NCBI RefSeq assembly: GCF_014193675.1
Contig: NZ_BLXZ01000004.1
Location: 372,001 to 436,000, forward strand
Length of the DNA stretch: 64,000 nucleotides
From: Geomonas limicola
GTDB lineage: Bacteria > Desulfobacterota > Desulfuromonadia > Geobacterales > Geobacteraceae
Direction of reading: 5' to 3'
Both the position numbers and the translations under genes were made by a program. This document shows positions 25,218 through 33,685 of this stretch, in pieces (the first letter of the stretch is position 1; every line of letters begins with the position of its first letter). The notes below the pieces were generated by a model that searched no databases, was not told the origin of the DNA, and saw only the letters and a list, made by a program, of their open reading frames with translations.

Positions 25218-26081
25218 ATGCCTATCTACCGCCGTGCCGCCCTTCTTACGTTGACCTTTCTTTTGGCCGGTCTCGTGGGGTGCCAGAAACAGCAGGGAAC
25301 CAAGACGGCCCAAGCGAGCCAGGACAAGCAGCCCAAGGTCCTCGCCAAGGTAAACGGCGTGCCGATTACCGAGCTCGACGTCGCCTTCAAGATGAGCAAG
25401 AGCCACGGTACCCCTGCCTCCCAGCAACCCGAGCGCACCCTGGATGACGTGATAAAGGAAGAACTGCTCTACCAGCAGGGGCTCAAGCTCGGGCTCGACA
25501 AGGATCCCGGCTATCGGGCCCAGATCGAGAAGCTGGAACGCCAGGTGGCGAATCTCAAGAGGATCGAAATGACCCGGCGCGTTTTCAACCAGGAGATCGC
25601 CGCCAAGATAAACATCACCACCGACGAGGTAAAGCGCTACTACGACAACAACAAGACCCGCATCTCGAGCGAACTGCGTCTGGGGATGCTGAGCTTCGGC
25701 ACCAAGGAGGCGGCAGAGGAGGCCCTGCAGAAGATCAAAAACGGTACGAGCTTCGAGGAAGTGGCCGGTGCCGGAGCACCGGGGCACGCTCCTGCCGGGC
25801 CGCGCAACTGGGACCTGGGATTTACCGGATGGGACCAGATCCCCGCGGACTTCCTGGATGCGGTGTACCGGCTTAAGCCGGGCGAGGTGAGCCCGGTGGT
25901 ATCCATGAAGGAGACCGGGTTCTACCTGTTCAAGCTTCTGGATACGCGCCCCAACCCCAAGGCCGATTACGCCAGCATGGAAGGTATCGTCTCGAACCGC
26001 CTCCGGGAACAGCGGGTCAACGATGGATACCGCACCCTGGAAGAACAACTGAAACGCTCCGCAAAAATCGAACGGTTTTAA
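25218..26081 (+). CDS. PpiC-type peptidyl-prolyl cis-trans isomerase lipoprotein
   Basis: The 287-residue protein has a lipobox (LLAGLVGCQK), a SurA-like N-terminal chaperone region (VLAKVNGVPITELDVAF) and a parvulin domain with SSELRLGMLSFGTKEAAEEA, DLGFTGWDQIPADF and LKPGEVSPVV. It would sit in the periplasm on a membrane and assist folding of exported proteins. Encoded between a multiheme cytochrome and a beta-barrel, it is probably a dedicated assembly factor for the conduit. The ATG follows GAAGGAAG. Confidence 0.87.
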   Translation: MPIYRRAALLTLTFLLAGLVGCQKQQGTKTAQASQDKQPKVLAKVNGVPITELDVAFKMSKSHGTPASQQPERTLDDVIKEELLYQQGLKLGLDKDPGYRAQIEKLERQVANLKRIEMTRRVFNQEIAAKINITTDEVKRYYDNNKTRISSELRLGMLSFGTKEAAEEALQKIKNGTSFEEVAGAGAPGHAPAGPRNWDLGFTGWDQIPADFLDAVYRLKPGEVSPVVSMKETGFYLFKLLDTRPNPKADYASMEGIVSNRLREQRVNDGYRTLEEQLKRSAKIERF

Positions 26082-26093
26082 AAGGAGGGGATC

Positions 26094-27431
26094 TTGAAAA
26101 GCCATGACTCGTGGAGTCCGCCTCCCGCGGGCTTCCCTACGCTGTTCCGGCTGGTGGGCGGCGTGACCGCTGCCTGCGCCTTGCTTGTAGCGGCACCCGC
26201 GCTGGCCGAGACCACGCTCGTATCAGCCACGTCCACCACCTTGTTCCGGATCGGACACGGCGATTTCCAGGACAGCAAGAATATCGACACGGCCTACGAA
26301 TACCTGCGCCTGTCGGTCTCCCGCAGCTTCAAAGACGGTGACAGCCTCTCCCTCCTGGCGGGTGGCTGGCTGCGCGGCGACCTGGCGGACAAGTCGGCGA
26401 ACGACCGCTTTACCGACGCCGATCTGCAGTACGGCTACCTGAGCTACCAGCGGGGCCGCAACAACCAGGTGCTGAACGCGGGGCGCCAGCTGGTGACCGA
26501 AGGGGTGGCGACCGAGCGGATGGACGGTCTCTACCTGCGCAGCGACCTCCCCGCCGGCTTCGGCGCGGCGCTCTTCCTCGGTTCCCCCGTGGTCACCGAG
26601 CCGAACTTCAAGGCGGACAACCTGGTCTTCGGCGGCCGCTTCACCCACACGCAGGCCAACTACTACACCCTCGGAGTCAGCGCCCTCAAGTCCTACCAGG
26701 ACAGCACCCGTTACCGCGAGGAGGAGGGGATCGATCTCTGGCTACACCCGGTGCGCGGGGTGGATGTGACCGGGCGCTCCTCGTACAACTCGATAACCGA
26801 GGGGTGGATGGAGCACAGCTACCGGGCAAGTTACACCCCGCTTACCCAGCTGCGGCTCTTTGCCAACCTGGACAGCATCAACTACCGCGACTACTTCTTC
26901 CGCGTCACCACCAGCGCGCTCAGTTTCACCAACCGGCTCATCGACCCGAACGAGAAGATGCTTGCCCTGGGAGGCGGTGCCTCGTTCGCCCCGACCGACT
27001 CCCTCACCGTGAGCGCCGACTACCGGCACTACGATTACGACATCGCCGGCGCGGCCGACTACTATGGCGGCAAGCTCGGCTTTGCCAATCCGAAGTACCT
27101 AAGCTGCGGCGTCGCCGTGCACCGGATGGACGGCGCGGCGGACCGCTTGAGATACCTGGAATACCGGGCCTATGCGGCGAAGAGCATCGGCAAGGCCGAC
27201 CTGGCGCTCGATCTCATCGACGTGCGCTACGATTCGACCCTCGCCACCAACCAGGTGAAAGACGCCTTTACCGCCTCGGCTGCCGTCACCTACCGGTGGA
27301 GCGATCAGCTCAGTTTCGGCGGGGACCTCGATTACTCCCACAATCCCGATTTCGACAACGAGGTGCGGGGGCTCTTGAAGTTGAGCTACGCGTTCGAGGC
27401 CAAGCGTGCCGCGGAAGGAGGGGCCAAGTGA
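26094..27431 (+). CDS. outer-membrane beta-barrel (porin-like) of a cytochrome conduit
   Basis: The 445-residue product starts with TTG after an AAGGAGGGG site, has a signal peptide ending AAPALAETT and then repeated amphipathic strands with aromatic girdles, ending in a terminal strand near LLKLSYAFEAKRA. No soluble domain is present. In Geobacter, barrels flanked by multiheme cytochromes (OmbB, ExtB and similar) form a channel that holds heme wires across the outer membrane; the gene order here fits that role. The last bases overlap the start of the 5-heme gene (GTGA). Confidence 0.82.
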   Translation: MKSHDSWSPPPAGFPTLFRLVGGVTAACALLVAAPALAETTLVSATSTTLFRIGHGDFQDSKNIDTAYEYLRLSVSRSFKDGDSLSLLAGGWLRGDLADKSANDRFTDADLQYGYLSYQRGRNNQVLNAGRQLVTEGVATERMDGLYLRSDLPAGFGAALFLGSPVVTEPNFKADNLVFGGRFTHTQANYYTLGVSALKSYQDSTRYREEEGIDLWLHPVRGVDVTGRSSYNSITEGWMEHSYRASYTPLTQLRLFANLDSINYRDYFFRVTTSALSFTNRLIDPNEKMLALGGGASFAPTDSLTVSADYRHYDYDIAGAADYYGGKLGFANPKYLSCGVAVHRMDGAADRLRYLEYRAYAAKSIGKADLALDLIDVRYDSTLATNQVKDAFTASAAVTYRWSDQLSFGGDLDYSHNPDFDNEVRGLLKLSYAFEAKRAAEGGAK

Positions 27432-27865
27432 AACGAAACAACCTGATACCGATGGTGGTCCTCGGTCTTGTGGTGCAGCTGCTCTACGCCTGCGCCGGCA
27501 CCACCAGCATCGCGAGGGTCCACCCCGAACCGGTGCAGGGGCTGGTGGATTGCGCCCAGTGCCACACCGACCGCTGGGCGAACCTGAACCACCGGGCTCC
27601 CGATTTCCTGGCCAAGCACGGCGTCTGGGGAGGGACCCGGGCCGCCTGTGCCTCCTGCCACCAGGAGTCCTTCTGTGCCGACTGCCACGCGCACAAGGAC
27701 GACCTCAAACCGAGCGACAAGTACAAGGACGCCCCGGAGCGCGCACTGCCGCACCGCGGCGACTACCTGAACCAGCACAAGATCGACGGCAGGATCGATC
27801 CCGCCTCGTGTCTTAAGTGCCATGGCAGGCAAAACAACGAGGGGTGCAAAAGATGCCACAGATAA
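27428..27865 (+). CDS. five-heme c-type cytochrome lipoprotein
   Basis: The 145-residue product starts with GTG overlapping the barrel stop. It has a lipobox (VVQLLYACAG) and five CXXCH sites: CAQCH, CASCH, CADCH, CLKCH and CKRCH. With little protein per heme it is a compact electron wire; by analogy with OmaB or ExtC it could be the subunit at or inside the barrel. Its last 13 bases overlap the start of the next cytochrome gene, so the two products are probably made together. Confidence 0.88.
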   Translation: MKRNNLIPMVVLGLVVQLLYACAGTTSIARVHPEPVQGLVDCAQCHTDRWANLNHRAPDFLAKHGVWGGTRAACASCHQESFCADCHAHKDDLKPSDKYKDAPERALPHRGDYLNQHKIDGRIDPASCLKCHGRQNNEGCKRCHR

Positions 27866-28446
27866 CGACCAGATACGTCATGGTGGTGCTGGTGTCGCTG
27901 TTGGTCCTCCCGCTGTGCGGCTGCGGTGATCGTAACCCGCAGGCCGACCTGAACCCGACGACCGGGAAGCACTCCGATCCCGCCTGGCTGCCGGCAGGTC
28001 ACACCGCGGCGGTCCAGGATCACGGCTACAACTGCACCGAGTGTCACGGTGCCGACCTGCAAGGCGGCATCTCGCGGGTCGCCTGTACCAGCTGTCACCT
28101 GGAGAACGCGCGGCAGGTGCACCCGGCTGGGTGGGGGCAGTTCGCCTACGCGCTGCACAGCCAGTTCGTCAGGCAAAACGGGACGGCGAGCTGTGCGGTC
28201 GCCTCCTGTCACGGCAGCGACTTAAACGGGGTGAGCGGCTCCGGCCCCTCCTGCTCGAGCTGCCACCTGGGCGGGCCCCTTTCGGCGCATCCCCAGACCT
28301 GGAACGCCGATATCCTCTCCTTCCACGCCGGTTACGGCAGTAGCTACCCCACCAGTGCCTGCGCCACCGCGGTTTGCCACGGCAGCGACCTCAAGGGTGT
28401 ATTCTTAAGCGGCCCCGGCTGCAACGTTTGCCACACCAACCTGTAG
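27853..28446 (+). CDS. multiheme cytochrome lipoprotein with CXXCH and CX4CH sites
   Basis: The 197-residue product has a lipobox (VLPLCGCGD). It carries four CXXCH sites (CTECH, CTSCH, CSSCH, CNVCH) and two expanded CX4CH sites (CAVASCH and CATAVCH), each followed by GSDL. CX4CH attachment is known from tetraheme cytochromes c3 of Desulfovibrio, so up to six hemes may be bound. The two halves look like an internal duplication: each has a CX4CH-GSDLxGV unit followed by a CXXCH. The ATG at 27853 lies inside the end of the previous gene; a longer start has no better site. Confidence 0.83.
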   Translation: MPQITTRYVMVVLVSLLVLPLCGCGDRNPQADLNPTTGKHSDPAWLPAGHTAAVQDHGYNCTECHGADLQGGISRVACTSCHLENARQVHPAGWGQFAYALHSQFVRQNGTASCAVASCHGSDLNGVSGSGPSCSSCHLGGPLSAHPQTWNADILSFHAGYGSSYPTSACATAVCHGSDLKGVFLSGPGCNVCHTNL

Positions 28447-28476
28447 CCGCGGCGTTAGCAAAACCTGGAGTACCAC

Positions 28477-28518
28477 GAGAAAAAGGGACCAGCCGGTAAG
28501 GGCTGCTCCCTTTTTCTC
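28477..28518. terminator. bidirectional terminator between the cytochrome cluster and the PHP-kinase gene
   Basis: An 18-base arm starting GAGAAAAAGGGA pairs with TCCCTTTTTCTC across a six-base loop, with one mismatch. A-rich and T-rich sides let it work in both directions between the convergent genes. Confidence 0.82.
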
Positions 28519-28544
28519 TGTGCACCCGGTACGCTGCGGTACCT

Positions 28545-30059
28545 TCAACCGTTGAGAACCAACAGGCTGTGTTCGGCCTCCACCAGGATGCGCCAGAGTT
28601 CGCCACTTTCACCAAGCTTGAGCTTGACCAGGTACGCGCCGATGCTCAGGTTCGTACGGGCCCGGAACAGCTCCACCTGCACCGGGAAGTCCTCGTCCAA
28701 AAGCTCGCCCATCTCGCCACGGTAGGTTTCCAGGAAGGACTCTTCAGGGTAGCGCCCGCGCAGTTCCGGATGCTGGCCGAACTGGCTGCGGAACTGGGCC
28801 AGGAACCACCCCACGTCGAAGGCGGGCGGCATGAACTGGGAGCGCTCGAAGTCGATCGCGGCGAGGTAGCAGGTTCCAGGGTCGCCGGGGTCGTCGTGGC
28901 CGATGATGATGTTCTGCGGCTGGAAGTCGCCGTGCCCCTGTACCAGGTCGTCCGGATGTTGCTGCACCAACTCCTGCTCGGCTGACTGCACCGCGGTCGC
29001 TATCTCGGCGACCTTCCCCCGGTACGGGTGCTCGATCTCGGCGAAACGCCGCACCTCTCCGCCCAGGCGCCGCTCCTCCTCGCGCAGGAATTCTTCCGGG
29101 GTGGTGATCCGCAGGTGCAGGCGGTGCAGGCGCGCCAGCCAGCGTGCGGCCAGCTCAAGGTAGCGGTACCCATCTGCGGGGCTGCAGTTCAGCAGCATGT
29201 CGAACAGCGACTTCCCCGCCACCCCCTGTTCGATGAGCGTCTTTTGCACGGCGTCCTTTTCGATTGCCTGCGGCACCCGCAAGCTTCCCGCCCTGAAACC
29301 GTGTTCCCCGATGCTGGACATGATGTGGTAGGCCCGCTGCGCCTTGGTCCAGCTCGCCTGGTCGGTGGGGGTGCGGATGATGATGCTGTCGCGCGACTCG
29401 GCGCTTTGCTCGCTGCCGATCTTCACCTGGGTCACCTTGCGGGCCTCGCGGTGCGTTACCACCTGGAGGTAGGGGCGGCAGGCCCCGCTGCGCAGGGCGT
29501 GCACCAGGTCGGCGAGGCTTGCGACCGGGACGTCGAAGCGGGTGGGGTAGATCCCGGCGTAGCTTGCGGCATGGGTGTCGGTGCCGGCGGTCGCGGTGTA
29601 GCCGTAGCTGCGCCAGTCCTGGAAGCTGCGGCTGTTGCCGTGCACGGTGTGGTTCGAGTTGAAGATCTCGATGCCGTTTAACAGCGGCGAGCGCAGCATC
29701 TCTGCGCTGGGGACCCGGCCGTCGCGGTAGGGATGGGCCCAGATGATGGCGCAGTCCGGGTACTGGCGCCGGATCTCCTCGAGCGGCGTGCTGCGTGGTA
29801 CGACCTCGGCTGCCCCGTAGATCAGCAGATCGCCAAAGCGCGGGACGTTGGTCTCCTGTCCGCTCAGCAGGACGAAGTCCTCGGGAAGCGCGGCCTGTCT
29901 GCGCAGTTCGGCCAAGCCTGCATCGCTCCAGAGGAAATGGTGATCGGTGATGACAAGTCCCTGCAAACCTTTGGCACGCACCTGCCGGACCAGTTCGAGC
30001 GCCGGCACGGTGCTGCACGAGGAGTGCTCCAGGGTGTGGCAGTGCATCTCTAAAAGCAT
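28545..30059 (-). CDS. PHP phosphoesterase domain fused to an APH-type kinase domain
   Basis: The 504-residue protein joins two enzymes. Residues about 1-230 are a PHP domain: H6-C-H8 at the start, VITDHHFLW, a histidine in IIWAHPYRDGR and GTDTHAASY, all metal ligands. Residues about 240-500 resemble an aminoglycoside/choline-type kinase: the catalytic loop HGDFQPQNI with D378 and the metal aspartate D403 in AIDFERSQ. The two activities would be opposing, phosphate removal and addition, but the substrate is unknown. The ATG at 30057-30059 follows GGAGGG. The gene stands alone between a terminator and a divergent membrane protein gene. Confidence 0.8.
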   Translation of the reverse strand: MLLEMHCHTLEHSSCSTVPALELVRQVRAKGLQGLVITDHHFLWSDAGLAELRRQAALPEDFVLLSGQETNVPRFGDLLIYGAAEVVPRSTPLEEIRRQYPDCAIIWAHPYRDGRVPSAEMLRSPLLNGIEIFNSNHTVHGNSRSFQDWRSYGYTATAGTDTHAASYAGIYPTRFDVPVASLADLVHALRSGACRPYLQVVTHREARKVTQVKIGSEQSAESRDSIIIRTPTDQASWTKAQRAYHIMSSIGEHGFRAGSLRVPQAIEKDAVQKTLIEQGVAGKSLFDMLLNCSPADGYRYLELAARWLARLHRLHLRITTPEEFLREEERRLGGEVRRFAEIEHPYRGKVAEIATAVQSAEQELVQQHPDDLVQGHGDFQPQNIIIGHDDPGDPGTCYLAAIDFERSQFMPPAFDVGWFLAQFRSQFGQHPELRGRYPEESFLETYRGEMGELLDEDFPVQVELFRARTNLSIGAYLVKLKLGESGELWRILVEAEHSLLVLNG

Positions 30060-30251
30060 GAGGTCCCTCCGTTGTACCGCAGGAGAACTCTCGACCTTGT
30101 GACGACCCGGTTCGCCCGTAGTGCCTACAACTAGCTTAGTTCCGCGGCAATTGTGTTGTCTAGCGCTCAAATCGGGCAGAGTATGGGGAGAGAAGGAACC
30201 CGTGGCCTGCCGTGATGCGAGGCTGGATAGACGGGTCCCGGGAGGTGCGCC

Positions 30252-30596
30252 GTGCAAGAACCTGTTGCCTTGGTACAGGGGCTCTACTTCCTGGTCACCG
30301 GGATCTGGCCGATCCTCGAGATCGACAGTTTCCTGATGGTGACCGGGCCCAAGACCGATCTCTGGCTGGTCAAGACGGTGGGAATCGCACTCGCCGCGGT
30401 CGGGGCCTCGCTCGCGCTCGCCGGCTGGCAGGGTGACCTCAACCCCGCCACGGTGACCCTGGGAGTGGCGAGTGCTGCGGGGCTCGGCGCCCTGGAGACC
30501 TGGTACGTTGCCCGTCGGGTCATCGCTCCGGTGTACCTGGTGGACGCCCTGGTCGAACTGGTCTTCGTCCTGTGGTGGCTGGCCAGGCTCGGTTGA
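30252..30596 (+). CDS. small membrane protein of unknown function
   Basis: The 114-residue product starts with GTG after a GGAGG site and has four hydrophobic segments (about residues 5-28, 39-58, 67-85 and 91-112), with short loops. No motif is recognised. It diverges from the PHP-kinase gene and is separated from the chemoreceptor by a FliA-type promoter. Confidence 0.65.
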   Translation: MQEPVALVQGLYFLVTGIWPILEIDSFLMVTGPKTDLWLVKTVGIALAAVGASLALAGWQGDLNPATVTLGVASAAGLGALETWYVARRVIAPVYLVDALVELVFVLWWLARLG

Positions 30597-30693
30597 GACG
30601 CGTACCGCGAGCCGGCGGCTCCAGCGCCTGAGACTTGAAAATAAGTGTGTTCATTAAGCAAATATCCGCCGGGTGTAAGGTAAATTGTAGTAT

Positions 30694-30720
30694 TAATTCT
30701 TACATGGGAGTTGCCGATAC
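30694..30720 (+). promoter_or_regulatory. FliA (sigma-28)-type promoter of the heme/CZB chemoreceptor
   Basis: TAAT (30694-30697), 15 bases, then GCCGATAC (30713-30720) matches the flagellar consensus TAAA-N15-GCCGATAA in all but two bases. It lies 70 bases before the MCP start. Confidence 0.65.
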
Positions 30721-30789
30721 GTAGGGGAAAGAGTCCCCCGGTCTGCCGGTCTTGGGGCTGTTCCACTTTAAAGGTCTCAAGGAGAGTTC

Positions 30790-32892
30790 ATGACAGCTAA
30801 GGGGCTGGGTCTCAAAGGTAAGATCACCGTCTACGTGGCGCTGGGGCTGATCGTCTCGTTCGCCGTCAACATCGGCTACCTCAGCAAGGAAATCCGCAAG
30901 GATGCCTTCGCATCCGTCAAGGTCAAGTCGCGGGCCATCGTGCTGCAAGCCGAGAGTACCCGGGACTACCTCGCCGGTCTGCGCGGCGCGGGGGTCTTCC
31001 AGGACGACCAGATGAAGGCGGACCTGGAGCGCAAGCTCGCCGGAGCCAGCGACAAGCACAGTGCCGCCCTCGACACCCCCTTCTTCAAGACGATCCCGAT
31101 CATCGCCGCGATGAAGATCGCCGGGGAGCACGCCCAGGAGGCCGGGTTCAAGTTGCGGGTGCCCAAGGTGCAGGCGCGCAACAAGGCGAACGAACCGGAC
31201 ACCGTGGAACTTGCCCTTTTGGAGAAGCTGGAAAAGGAAAAACTTCCCGAGACCTTCCTGATCGATCGGGAACACGGCGTGACCCGCTACCTGCGCCCCA
31301 TCAAGCTGAGCGCCGAGTGCCTGGTCTGCCACGGCGTGCCGCAGGACACGGTCAACAAGGACGGCGTCGACCTGCTCGGTTTCAAGGCCGAGGGGTGGAA
31401 GGTCGGTGAACAGCACGGGGCCTTCGAGATCCTGGAAGACCTCTCCAGTATCGAACAGGGGATCAGGCACAAGGTGGCGATCTCCTTTGCCCTGAGCCTG
31501 GTGATCTCCATCGTGACCCTGGTATTCCTGGTCTACGTGATCCGCGGGATTGTGATCAAGCCGCTGCGCAAGATGGTCGTCTTCATGAAGCAGGTGGCCG
31601 ACGGCGACCTGAGCAAGACCCTCCCCGTGGAGCGCAACGACGAGATCGGTGAGTTAGCGCACTCGATCAACGGCGCCCTGGGCAACATGCAGGGAACCCT
31701 GAACAAGGTCCTGGACTGCTGCTGCCAGGTCGGCTCTTCGGTCGGTTCGATGTACGCCAGCGCCGACCAGATGACCAAGGGGGCCGCCGAGGTCGCGGCA
31801 CAGTCCGCCACGGTCGCGACTGCGGGCGAGGAGATGGCAGCTACCTCGGGTGACATCGCCCAGAACTGCCAGATGGCGGCGCACGGCGCCCAGGTGGCGA
31901 GCGAGCAGGCCAGCGTCGGGGTGTCCACGGTACAGCAGACCATCGAGGTGATGGCCCGTATCGCCGAGCAGGTGCAGGCCTCGGCGCGGACCGTGGCGAC
32001 CCTGGGGACCCGCAGCGACCAGATCGGCCAGATCGTCGGCACCATCGAGGACATCGCCGACCAGACCAACCTGCTCGCGCTGAACGCTGCCATCGAGGCC
32101 GCCCGTGCGGGCGAGCAGGGGAGGGGCTTTGCGGTGGTGGCCGACGAGGTGCGTGCCCTTGCGGAGCGCACCACCAAGGCGACCCGGGAGATAAGCGAGA
32201 TGATCCGCTCGATCCAGGCCGAGACCCGGGGGGCGGTAGAGACCATGGAGGAGGGGGTCCAGGAGGTGGAGCGGGGTACCGAGCAGACCGCCCACTCGGG
32301 GCAGGCGATGCAGCGGATCCTCGAGGAGGTCAACAACCTCTCCATGCAGATCAGCCAGATAGCGACCGCCGCCGAGGAACAGACCGCGACCACCAGCGAG
32401 ATCAGCGGCAACATGCTGCGCATCACCGACATCGGCAACCTCGTGGCCTCCAACGCCCAGGCCTCCTCGGTGCAGGCAAGCCAGTTAAACGGCCTTGCCG
32501 AGGCACTTTTGGGTTCCATGTCTTCGTTCCACGTCAGCGAGAGCGTGACGCTCACCATCGATAAGGCGAAGGCCGCGCACCGGATCTTCATCGGCAAGAT
32601 CAAGGCGCACCTCACCGGGGCGCTTACCCTCGACCCCGAGAAACTGCCGACCCACCTGGTCTGCGCCTTCGGCAAGTGGTACCGGAGCGAGGGGCAGGAG
32701 CGCTGCGGCAGCATCGGCGAGTTCCGCGAGGTGGACGTGCCGCACGCCCGGGTGCACGAACTGGGCAAGCTTGCCTTGCAGGCGCACCTTGCCGGGGATC
32801 ACGCCAAGGCAGAGCAGCATTTTACGGAGATGGTGGCCCAGTCCGAGATCCTCATCGAGCTTTTGGACCAGGTGGCGCAGCGCTGCCGCTGA
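30790..32892 (+). CDS. methyl-accepting chemotaxis protein with Tll0287-like heme domain and CZB domain
   Basis: The 700-residue receptor has a first membrane segment (about 12-29) and a periplasmic Tll0287-like (DUF3365) sensor with one c-type heme site C177-L-V-C-H181. A second membrane segment (about 228-252), HAMP and an MCP signalling coil follow, with the tip in [23 protein letters not shown]-terminal CZB zinc domain is marked by [13 protein letters not shown]. The heme domain probably senses redox or a gas; CZB domains sense zinc or oxidised chlorine. An AAGGAG site precedes the ATG, and a FliA-type promoter lies upstream. Confidence 0.9.
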   Translation: MTAKGLGLKGKITVYVALGLIVSFAVNIGYLSKEIRKDAFASVKVKSRAIVLQAESTRDYLAGLRGAGVFQDDQMKADLERKLAGASDKHSAALDTPFFKTIPIIAAMKIAGEHAQEAGFKLRVPKVQARNKANEPDTVELALLEKLEKEKLPETFLIDREHGVTRYLRPIKLSAECLVCHGVPQDTVNKDGVDLLGFKAEGWKVGEQHGAFEILEDLSSIEQGIRHKVAISFALSLVISIVTLVFLVYVIRGIVIKPLRKMVVFMKQVADGDLSKTLPVERNDEIGELAHSINGALGNMQGTLNKVLDCCCQVGSSVGSMYASADQMTKGAAEVAAQSATVATAGEEMAATSGDIAQNCQMAAHGAQVASEQASVGVSTVQQTIEVMARIAEQVQASARTVATLGTRSDQIGQIVGTIEDIADQTNLLALNAAIEAARAGEQGRGFAVVADEVRALAERTTKATREISEMIRSIQAETRGAVETMEEGVQEVERGTEQTAHSGQAMQRILEEVNNLSMQISQIATAAEEQTATTSEISGNMLRITDIGNLVASNAQASSVQASQLNGLAEALLGSMSSFHVSESVTLTIDKAKAAHRIFIGKIKAHLTGALTLDPEKLPTHLVCAFGKWYRSEGQERCGSIGEFREVDVPHARVHELGKLALQAHLAGDHAKAEQHFTEMVAQSEILIELLDQVAQRCR

Positions 32893-32912
32893 GGCGCACG
32901 CTGCACCGAACA

Positions 32913-32949
32913 CAAAAAAGGCCGCATCGCTTGGCGATGCGGCCTTTTT
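32913..32949. terminator. bidirectional rho-independent terminator
   Basis: GGCCGCATCGC (32920-32930) pairs perfectly with GCGATGCGGCC (32934-32944) around TTG, with A6 before and T5 after. It serves the MCP gene and the convergent secreted-protein gene. Confidence 0.92.
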
Positions 32950-32966
32950 ACGTGGCGCACCCGGGG

Positions 32967-33326
32967 CTATTTGCCCTGGGTGCGCCCCCCCTGCTGGTTC
33001 GTGTTCCCCATGCCGTCGCCACTGGGGCCACCCTGGGGAGCCGTCCCGTAGTTGGGGCCGGTACCGGTCGGCGTGGTGCCGTGACCGGTACCTTTGCCGC
33101 CGGTGTGCTTCTTCGACTTTTTGGACTTCTTGGATTTCTTCTTCCTGGTGTGCTTCATCCCGGTATCGGAACCCGAACCGGTGCCGGTGCCGCCGGTCGC
33201 GGTGCTCTGGTCGGAGCCCCCGGTACCCATGCCGGAACCGGTAGTGGATTGATCGGCGGCTGCCACGATCCCCGCAAAGGAAAGGGCTACCAGGCTGGAA
33301 ACGATGCAGGCCAGTACTCTCTTCAT
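32967..33326 (-). CDS. secreted low-complexity Lys/Gly-rich protein
   Basis: The 119-residue product has a clear signal peptide (MKRVLACIVSSLVALSFAG, cut near VAAADQS). The mature part is low complexity: a Gly/Ser/Thr region, a central block of lysine with repeated KKSK units, and another Gly/Thr/Pro region ending QGGRTQGK. No enzyme motif or heme site is seen. It could bind polyanions such as DNA, polysaccharide or lipopolysaccharide in the envelope. A GAGGAGG site precedes the ATG. Confidence 0.7.
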   Translation of the reverse strand: MKRVLACIVSSLVALSFAGIVAAADQSTTGSGMGTGGSDQSTATGGTGTGSGSDTGMKHTRKKKSKKSKKSKKHTGGKGTGHGTTPTGTGPNYGTAPQGGPSGDGMGNTNQQGGRTQGK

Positions 33327-33685
33327 GACGAATCCTCCTCGTGTGCTGGTGGTTATGGGCCTTCTTTCCTCCTGGTATAGCAGACATCATGCCGAAAGAT
33401 TATTTTATTTTAACCTGGTGGATTTACCGGACTCCCCACCGGGAAACTTGGGTGGTTGCTTTATGGGCTGCCGCAAATGAGATAAATTCCGCCTCATTTC
33501 GGGTGCCTGTGCGAAAGCTGGCCTGAGCCCGTTGCCGCCCCGGGGCGCCCCGCAGAACAGGAACGGTACGGTGCCGCAGATACTGGTTCAAAAAATCGCA
33601 GGATGACAGTGGCACGATATCCGGGTACTATCTACTAAACCCTGAGTCTGTACCGTCTGTCAGAAGCTGTAGGGAAGCTGGGACA
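33327..33685. other. intergenic region with a small inverted repeat
   Basis: No gene is recognisable in these 359 bases. An inverted repeat AAATGAG (33475-33481) and CTCATTT (33493-33499) could be an operator or weak hairpin between the divergent genes. Confidence 0.4.
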
